DNA of 6,166 nt. Origin: Planctomycetaceae bacterium (GTDB taxonomy: Bacteria; Planctomycetota; Planctomycetia; Planctomycetales; Planctomycetaceae). The DNA is taken from the NCBI GenBank assembly GCA_029259875.1, contig JAJDEK010000083.1, positions 1 through 6,166 on the forward strand, in the 5' to 3' direction. The notes beneath the pieces were generated by a model. It made no database searches and was not told where the DNA came from. It was given only the letters and a program-made list of their open reading frames with translations. Of this stretch, positions 1 through 4,501 are shown piece by piece (position 1 is the first letter of the stretch; the number at the start of each line of letters is the position of its first letter). The position numbers and the translations under genes were made by a program.

Positions 1-165
1 CTGCTCCAGCTCTGATTGTGAACTATGCACGCCTACCACACTGGCACGCATACAGAGAGCAGAATAACCCAACTCGACAGCAATGTCAGCTAATTCCATA
101 AATGAAATATTTAACTTTGTCTTACAAGCAGCTTCAGCAATCCTTACTGAAAGTGAAAGCTTCAT
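1..165 (-). CDS. Sugar phosphate isomerase/epimerase-like protein, N-terminal fragment
   Basis: The reverse strand reads 55 codons without a stop from an ATG at 165-163 to the left edge, so only the N-terminus is present. The protein starts MKLSLSVRIAEAACKTKLNI and continues with a helix containing MELADIAVELGY, then ALCMRASVVGVHSS. This alternation (a first beta strand KLSLSVRIAE, a helix ending in ELGY, a second strand running into CMRAS.VGVHS) resembles the opening of xylose-isomerase-like TIM-barrel proteins annotated as sugar phosphate isomerase/epimerase in planctomycetes. The metal ligands and catalytic residues of such barrels lie further along and are outside the window, so substrate and reaction cannot be named. 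No signal peptide is visible, so it is probably cytoplasmic. The start is well fixed: an in-frame TAA lies two codons upstream and a GAAGG ribosome site sits 7 bases before the ATG. It lies 40 bases downstream of the DUF1570 gene on the same strand, with no terminator between, so the two are probably co-transcribed. The family call is from recollection of sequence style. Confidence 0.72.
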   Translation of the reverse strand, partial: MKLSLSVRIAEAACKTKLNISFMELADIAVELGYSALCMRASVVGVHSSQSELEQ

Positions 166-172
166 CTTTTAA

Positions 173-177
173 CCTTC
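173..177 (-). promoter_or_regulatory. Shine-Dalgarno site of the isomerase-like gene
   Basis: On the reverse strand GAAGG lies 7 bases before the ATG at 165-163, an ideal spacing. Together with the in-frame TAA two codons upstream of the ATG it decides the start. It lies within the 40-base gap after the stop codon of the DUF1570 gene, which supports independent translation from a shared mRNA. Confidence 0.75.
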
Positions 178-205
178 GATCAGAATTAGAGTGCCCTATC
201 CAGGA

Positions 206-1741
206 TTACTTTGAGGAAGTTGTTGATCTACGATAAAAAACAGGAACCGGCAAGTTACCCTCGGCCCATTTCTTTGCGGTTTTACTATTCGCATAAGCCG
301 ATTCTACCTCAACATGGTATGTTTTCCAATTGCCTCCTAAACCCCCCTGCATCAATTGCTTAGCATTCTGTGGCTTCAACTTAATTTTCTTACGAATTCC
401 CACGTTAGGCAAGTACCACTCTGCATAAGTGCCAGCATTAGTCTGGACTGTGACATGAAACGTCATAGGACGAAATGGAGAAATATTCTGTAGCCAACCT
501 TCAATTCTGGGAGGAGCAAGCCGAGAATACGATGTCGCCGTCATTTTCACAATGGCCATCTCCTGCTTATGTTTTTCCAAATGAACGGTTTTGTTGTCCA
601 ATGGGGGCAATTTCAGTTTCTGTTTCAAAATCGATTGAACTAATTCCACTTTAAACTTGTGTTGCAGAGACTCTGGCCGGACTTTAAAAATTTCAACAAA
701 CTCTTCGTATTTTTGCTTCGGCGATGATGCTTCGAAAGGTTCTTTAGCTGAAAGACTCTGGATATAAGTTAAATACTGTTTCGGATACTGGTTTACCAAC
801 ATCCAATGCAAACCCCAGGCATGCACATAAGCATCTCCTGATAAAATACTACCGCGAAACACTCTATTATAGGCAACTACTTCTTTCCAATTCAACAATT
901 TTGCAACTCCGGACATTAGAGCATAATGTGAATTGATTCGATCAGGACTTACATTGATCCGATCTCCTTTCCCTTCAAAGCCAGTTGCTATTCCCTCCAT
1001 AAACCATGTGGGAATCGGTGCAAATCGTTTCACAACACCTCGATTGGATGTCTGTAAATGAATGGCTTCATGTAAGGGTGTTTCAAAGGAACTACATTCA
1101 CTCATTCGAAGAATCAGGTTGTTTGAAACACTGGAATAAAAGGCTAAAACATTTTTGACACCGGCTCCTAGTGAAGTCGTTTCTTTAGCATAAGCTTCAA
1201 AATCGTCATCGGATTCGAAAATGAGCATCGCCATTGGAAATTCATAGTCTGTTAATTCGATGCCCATCTTTTTACTATATGTCTCAAAGATAATTTCCAC
1301 ATTTTTCAAAAATCGTCCCGCTTTCTCCAGAAACGTTTTTACGCGGAGTTCTGTTCTGTCTGTCCCATCGAGCGGCGCAGCCAACACAACGCCGACCAGA
1401 AATGGGCTCTGCAAGTGAAAACGAAACTTCTCGGTACCAAATTTCTTTGACAGCCCTTCAGACATCTCTTTCACAGTCAGAGGCTTGGGAGCTTCTTTCA
1501 GAACGCGTTTTTTAATTTTTCCCTGTGGAACAAGGCGGATCGTCCCATCAGGCAGTAATAAAGCATGTAGCATCTCTCCCTGTGTCTTACCAGAACCATA
1601 GAGCGTTGCCTCAATTGTGACTGACTGACCAGATTCATCCACGTATGTAAAGAGATCCGCCTGGAGATTCTGACTACAGAAATGGAACAAAGACACAAAT
1701 AGAAAGAGACTCAGAATAAATCTGAAAACACGGTTCAACAT
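206..1741 (-). CDS. Secreted DUF1570-type putative zinc metallopeptidase
   Basis: This 511-residue protein begins with a signal peptide: a basic start (MLNRVFR), a hydrophobic stretch at residues 8-22, and a likely signal peptidase I site after LQA at about residue 28. It should be exported to the periplasm or beyond. There is no convincing lipobox around Cys22. Residues 30-80 form a small beta-rich segment I do not recognise. The core, about 145-375, carries HEAIH at 224-228, a HExxH zincin motif with His224 and His228 as zinc ligands and Glu225 as catalytic base. It is followed by PTWFMEGIATGFE, where Glu249 fits the third ligand 21 residues after His228. This layout matches the planctomycete DUF1570 family (PF07607) and gluzincin-type peptidases. 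A later helix, YVHAWGLHWMLVNQYP (305-320), is also typical. Residues 385-505 are beta-rich and of unknown role. The start is secure: an in-frame TAA lies four codons upstream and an AAGG site 7 bases upstream. Peptidase activity is inferred from motifs and the substrate is unknown. The isomerase-like gene follows 40 bases downstream. Confidence 0.85.
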   Translation of the reverse strand: MLNRVFRFILSLFLFVSLFHFCSQNLQADLFTYVDESGQSVTIEATLYGSGKTQGEMLHALLLPDGTIRLVPQGKIKKRVLKEAPKPLTVKEMSEGLSKKFGTEKFRFHLQSPFLVGVVLAAPLDGTDRTELRVKTFLEKAGRFLKNVEIIFETYSKKMGIELTDYEFPMAMLIFESDDDFEAYAKETTSLGAGVKNVLAFYSSVSNNLILRMSECSSFETPLHEAIHLQTSNRGVVKRFAPIPTWFMEGIATGFEGKGDRINVSPDRINSHYALMSGVAKLLNWKEVVAYNRVFRGSILSGDAYVHAWGLHWMLVNQYPKQYLTYIQSLSAKEPFEASSPKQKYEEFVEIFKVRPESLQHKFKVELVQSILKQKLKLPPLDNKTVHLEKHKQEMAIVKMTATSYSRLAPPRIEGWLQNISPFRPMTFHVTVQTNAGTYAEWYLPNVGIRKKIKLKPQNAKQLMQGGLGGNWKTYHVEVESAYANSKTAKKWAEGNLPVPVFYRRSTTSSK

Positions 1742-1748
1742 GTAGTTA

Positions 1749-1754
1749 CCTTAT
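1749..1754 (-). promoter_or_regulatory. Shine-Dalgarno site of the DUF1570 gene
   Basis: The reverse strand reads ATAAGGTAACTACATG. AAGG (1752-1749) is separated from the ATG by 7 bases. The TAA at 1753-1751 is in frame with the ATG and rules out a longer protein. This is a much better ribosome site than those of the two rightward genes. Confidence 0.7.
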
Positions 1755-1788
1755 GGCGTTAAGAAATTTTTATCGTTTTTTTAAATGT

Positions 1789-1812
1789 TGGGTGAGTAAG
1801 CTGGGTGAGTAA
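1789..1812. repeat. Tandem direct repeat, TGGGTGAGTAA x2
   Basis: TGGGTGAGTAA occurs at 1789-1799 and again at 1802-1812, identical over 11 bases with a 13-base period. It lies 48-71 bases upstream of the DUF1570 start codon. It could be a pair of binding sites for a regulator of the leftward unit, or a small slippage duplication. The sequence cannot separate these. Confidence 0.8.
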
Positions 1813-1855
1813 ATCGAAATATTTTGCGTTCAATCCAATGGGGTCAGCCCTGAAT

Positions 1856-1898
1856 TGTTTCGTACTTGTCGTCTTCAAAGAGACGATAAACAGAAACA
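1856..1898 (+). other. Imperfect 43-base hairpin
   Basis: TGTTTC (1856-1861) pairs with GAAACA (1893-1898). Inside a 4x3-base internal loop, TTGTCGTCT (1866-1874) pairs with AGACGATAA (1881-1889) around a TCAAAG loop. The inner stem has nine pairs, one of them a G-U wobble in rightward RNA; in leftward RNA that position becomes an A-C mismatch. So the structure favours a rightward transcript. No T-tract follows, so it is not a standard terminator. GGGTCAGCCC lies just upstream at 1841-1850. It could be a structured leader, a small RNA, or a remnant of a REP-like element. No known RNA family is recognised. Confidence 0.45.
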
Positions 1899-2130
1899 TT
1901 ACTAACAAAAACGGGCTCATTTTCGTATTAACGATTACTATTTATTAAACTTCACCAACTCATTACGTATTTTTTTGATGGAATGTTAAAAATCACCTGA
2001 CATGCTTACATGAACTCGATAAGTCCATCATAATCACTCTACAGTAATTTCCATACCTTCTAACACAAATCTGTATTTAACTCCGACTTAGCGTGTTAAT
2101 TGTGTGAGCAATACCATTTACGACGATTTC

Positions 2131-2150
2131 AACATATAATTTGATATGTT
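2131..2150. promoter_or_regulatory. Perfect inverted repeat overlapping the -10 box (possible operator)
   Basis: AACATAT (2131-2137) and ATATGTT (2144-2150) are perfect reverse complements separated by AATTTG. The 20-base palindrome covers the candidate TATAAT box and lies 62-81 bases upstream of the vWA gene start. Such a dyad over a promoter is a typical position for a repressor dimer. The regulator is unknown, and AT-rich dyads of this length can arise by chance. Confidence 0.4.
2135..2140 (+). promoter_or_regulatory. Candidate -10 box of the vWA gene pair
   Basis: A perfect TATAAT lies 71 bases before the ATG at 2212. No good -35 hexamer is found 16-18 bases upstream (that stretch reads around ATACCATT), and there is no extended -10 TG. 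If this is a promoter it may need an activator or an alternative sigma factor. Transcription would begin near 2147, leaving a leader of about 65 bases that includes the mini-ORF at 2171. Confidence 0.4.
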
Positions 2151-2170
2151 CCATACATTAAACTATTCCC

Positions 2171-2215
2171 ATGCGCATTCCTCATCCCGCTCATAGTTTC
2201 AACAGGCAGTCATGA
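2171..2215 (+). CDS. Possible 14-codon leader peptide overlapping the vWA gene start
   Basis: An ATG at 2171 opens a short frame, MRIPHPAHSFNRQS, whose TGA stop (2213-2215) overlaps the ATG of the vWA gene in an ATGA arrangement. Such overlap is typical of translational coupling, and the main gene has only a weak ribosome site of its own. No Shine-Dalgarno sequence precedes the mini-ORF either, and a frame this short can arise by chance. It has no run of one amino acid that would suggest attenuation, although His and Pro each occur twice in five residues. Whether it is translated is unknown. Confidence 0.2.
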   Translation: MRIPHPAHSFNRQS

Positions 2216-4485
2216 CATTTGATTTCCTTAATCCGATGATGCTACTCGGCCTGCTGGGTATTGCTTTGCCCGTCTTAGTACATTTACTAAGCCGCAAAAA
2301 GTATGACGTTATCCAGTGGGGCGCTATGCAATTTCTGGAATTGGGGCGACGCACAAGACGTAAGATCCGACTGGAAGGTTGGCTACTGCTTGCAATTCGT
2401 ATGTTGCTCATCGCACTCATCGCATTGGCACTGGCCCGGCCCTGGGTTTCCGGCGGCTTTTTATCAAAATATATTTCGACACAATCTCGCGATGTTGTCT
2501 TCATCATTGATGGCTCCTATAGCATGGGATGGGAAGGCGAGGCAACAACCCCTCATTCTGCGGCAATACAATGGGTTCACCGCTTTATGGAAGAATTGAA
2601 TCCAGGTGACACAATTTCCATCATCGATGCCCGCAATCAACCTCGGCTGGTAACAGAGTCGCCTACGCATCAGTTTGAACTAGTGCGAGAAAAATTAAAT
2701 CATCTGCCCCCTCCTTCCGGGACATCGAATCTGGCAAATTCGATTTCCAAAGCCATTCAAACTCTGAGTGCAACAACCAACCTGGAACGAGAAATCATCA
2801 TTTTGACAGACGATCAGGCTCTGTGCTGGACTCCTCAAGACCCCATCCTCTGGGATCAGGTGCAAGATCTACTCGAGCAATCTGCCATTCCCATTGATCT
2901 GTGGGCTACAAATGTTTCTGGGGAAAAGAATCAGGGTCTGCAATCAAATTTACGCGTAGGACAATTGGCTGTGTCACGTGAAGTTTGTGTCAAGAACCTC
3001 CCTGTCAAAATTTCGACGACCATTCGCTATGATGGCCCGGAACCCACGCTCATCTGTCCTGTGTATTTTGAGGTAGATGGGCAGCGCATCAAAGAAAAAA
3101 CTCAATCTGTAAAAATCGAGAATCATGGCGAAGCAGCCATTGAATTCCAACATCGATTCGAGAATGAAGGTACCCACGTGGTGAGTGTCGTGCTTGATTC
3201 AGATCAACTTCCGGGGGATGATCGATCTGATGCGGCATTACACGTCACCAGCGCCCTGCCTGTACTGCTGGTTGACGGGACACCAAGCTTTGACCCAACG
3301 CGAAGCGAAGTTTTTTTCGCTAATTTGGCATTAATGGCCCCCACTAACCGTACCCCCTGGATTCAGACAACCATCATTGAGAAAGAACAGCTTACAAGCG
3401 AGATCTTAAAAAATCAGGCAGTTGTGATTCTGGCAAACGTGGATGCGCTCACAAAAATTCAAGCGGGAGCGTTGATTGATTTCGTTAATCAACAAGGTGG
3501 TGGCGTGATGATCGCGCTCGGAGATCAAATCGATATTGAACAATATCAAAAGTTGTTGTTCCATCCTGAGGGCTTAATCCCTCTCAAATTAAAAGCCCGT
3601 GAAACGAATAGCGGCATCGAATTCGGAAACTTGACTCAAATCAAGTCAACCAGTTTACAGACTCCCTGGTTAACACGGTTTCGTGGAGAATATGCAAACG
3701 GATTGACTTCAGCCCGCTATAAACAATGGTGGGATGTCTCGGTTGAGAATGAAAAATTACCGCAACCTGATAATAAGACTGAATCAGAGACAAAAACTCA
3801 TACGACTCCCATTGAAATTGCGCAACTCTCCAATGATAAACCACTGATGCTCTTTATGAATCATCAGCGAGGTCGTGTGCTCTTAATGACATCATCACTC
3901 GATGCAGATTGGAATAATTTACCTGCTAAGCCCGATTATGTCCCCTTTCTACATGAAGCAGTTTTTGAACTTTCGTCTGGCCGCGTGTTTCGTAATATCA
4001 ATACTGACGAACCGATCGTAGTCGGAGTGCCGGCCACAACGACCATTGCTCAATTAGAATTCCTGGATCCCAACGGCGAACCTGCAATAGGGACGATTGA
4101 TGAATCTACAACTGGTGCTACATTTCAGTGTCAGCAGACATCACTGCCCGGCATTTATGCTTTGAATCCGAAACCTGGCGTTAAGACCGAACTCAAGCCA
4201 GACCGCTTTGTCGTCAATTTTGACCGCAGTGAATCAGATTTGACTCCTCTCACTGAAGAACAGCAGAAAACACTAACTGATGAATATAAACTGACATTTT
4301 TTAAGACACTGGATGAACTGAAACAAGCGATGTTTTCCGATGTCTCGGAAACGGAGTTCTGGAGAGTTCTTTTATTGATTTTCCTGCTTTTAATGATCGG
4401 AGAGTTGTTTCTCACGCGACGACTTGTACAAGGCGGCCATAGTGCGCTCCCCGATGGTTTAGAGCAATCGAATAACACACTGTAG
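2212..4485 (+). CDS. BatA-like membrane protein with vWA and amidotransferase-like domains
   Basis: This 757-residue protein opens with the BatA N-terminal module (PF07584-like): helix 1 at about 8-26, a basic loop with SRKKYDVIQWGAMQFLELG, and helix 2 at about 57-77 ending in LARPW. A vWA domain follows at about 94-235 with MIDAS metal-site residues Asp100, Ser102 and Ser104 (DGSYS), Thr171/Ser172 (GTSNL), and Asp200 (LTDD). Residues 240-345 are beta-rich and end in QLPGDDRSD. Residues 347-460 look like a class I amidotransferase-type fold (LPVLLVDGTPSF, then VVILANVDAL and the QQGGGVMIALG strand) but contain no cysteine, so glutaminase activity is unlikely. Further beta structure leads to a third helix at about 716-734 and a basic tail. 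The basic loop puts 27-55 in the cytoplasm and the large middle part in the periplasm. The start is fixed by an in-frame TAG at 2194; only a weak AGG (2204-2206) precedes it. The second vWA gene begins 16 bases downstream. The probable role is scaffold or metal-dependent protein binding in a Bat/MoxR-type envelope complex, inferred from family. Confidence 0.88.
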   Translation: MTFDFLNPMMLLGLLGIALPVLVHLLSRKKYDVIQWGAMQFLELGRRTRRKIRLEGWLLLAIRMLLIALIALALARPWVSGGFLSKYISTQSRDVVFIIDGSYSMGWEGEATTPHSAAIQWVHRFMEELNPGDTISIIDARNQPRLVTESPTHQFELVREKLNHLPPPSGTSNLANSISKAIQTLSATTNLEREIIILTDDQALCWTPQDPILWDQVQDLLEQSAIPIDLWATNVSGEKNQGLQSNLRVGQLAVSREVCVKNLPVKISTTIRYDGPEPTLICPVYFEVDGQRIKEKTQSVKIENHGEAAIEFQHRFENEGTHVVSVVLDSDQLPGDDRSDAALHVTSALPVLLVDGTPSFDPTRSEVFFANLALMAPTNRTPWIQTTIIEKEQLTSEILKNQAVVILANVDALTKIQAGALIDFVNQQGGGVMIALGDQIDIEQYQKLLFHPEGLIPLKLKARETNSGIEFGNLTQIKSTSLQTPWLTRFRGEYANGLTSARYKQWWDVSVENEKLPQPDNKTESETKTHTTPIEIAQLSNDKPLMLFMNHQRGRVLLMTSSLDADWNNLPAKPDYVPFLHEAVFELSSGRVFRNINTDEPIVVGVPATTTIAQLEFLDPNGEPAIGTIDESTTGATFQCQQTSLPGIYALNPKPGVKTELKPDRFVVNFDRSESDLTPLTEEQQKTLTDEYKLTFFKTLDELKQAMFSDVSETEFWRVLLLIFLLLMIGELFLTRRLVQGGHSALPDGLEQSNNTL

Positions 4486-4501
4486 CAAGATAACTACTGA
4501 A

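Larger units (their letters stand above)
1742..2211. other. Divergent intergenic region, AT-rich, 470 bases
   Basis: No convincing protein gene lies between the two divergent units. The region must carry the promoters of both. From the DUF1570 side it holds an A-rich leader (reverse strand, 1762-1784), a tandem 11-base repeat (1789-1812), a GGGTCAGCCC element (1841-1850) followed by an imperfect hairpin (1856-1898), and then about 230 bases of AT-rich sequence (1899-2130) in which I see nothing definite. Last come a TATAAT box within an inverted repeat (2131-2150) and a mini-ORF running into the vWA gene. I could not pick a confident promoter for the leftward unit. Confidence 0.8.

Noticed and set aside
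1765..1790. GATAAA on the reverse strand as a -10 box for the DUF1570 gene
   Set aside because: No acceptable -35 at 16-18 bases, and it would leave a leader barely longer than the ribosome site region. Too weak to annotate.
1838..1948. 36-codon rightward frame in the intergenic region (MGSALNCFVLVVFKETINRN...)
   Set aside because: No ribosome site, it runs through the hairpin, and its end is AT-rich low-information sequence. It might be a decayed gene fragment but nothing supports translation.
1976..2030. TGATGGA (1976-1982) and TCCATCA (2024-2030) inverted repeat
   Set aside because: Perfect but only 7 bases with a 41-base gap in AT-rich sequence; easily chance and no promoter beside it.
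2099..2113. AATTGTGTGAGCAATA, resembling half of the lac operator
   Set aside because: Partial similarity only, lacking the symmetric half, in an organism unlikely to share that operator.
2199..2507. 102-codon leftward frame opposite the start of the BatA-like gene
   Set aside because: Lies wholly antisense to a well-supported coding region, with no recognisable domain; composition is that of a shadow frame.
4155..4478. 107-codon leftward frame opposite the end of the BatA-like gene
   Set aside because: Antisense to the third membrane helix region; Ser-rich shadow frame without a family signature.
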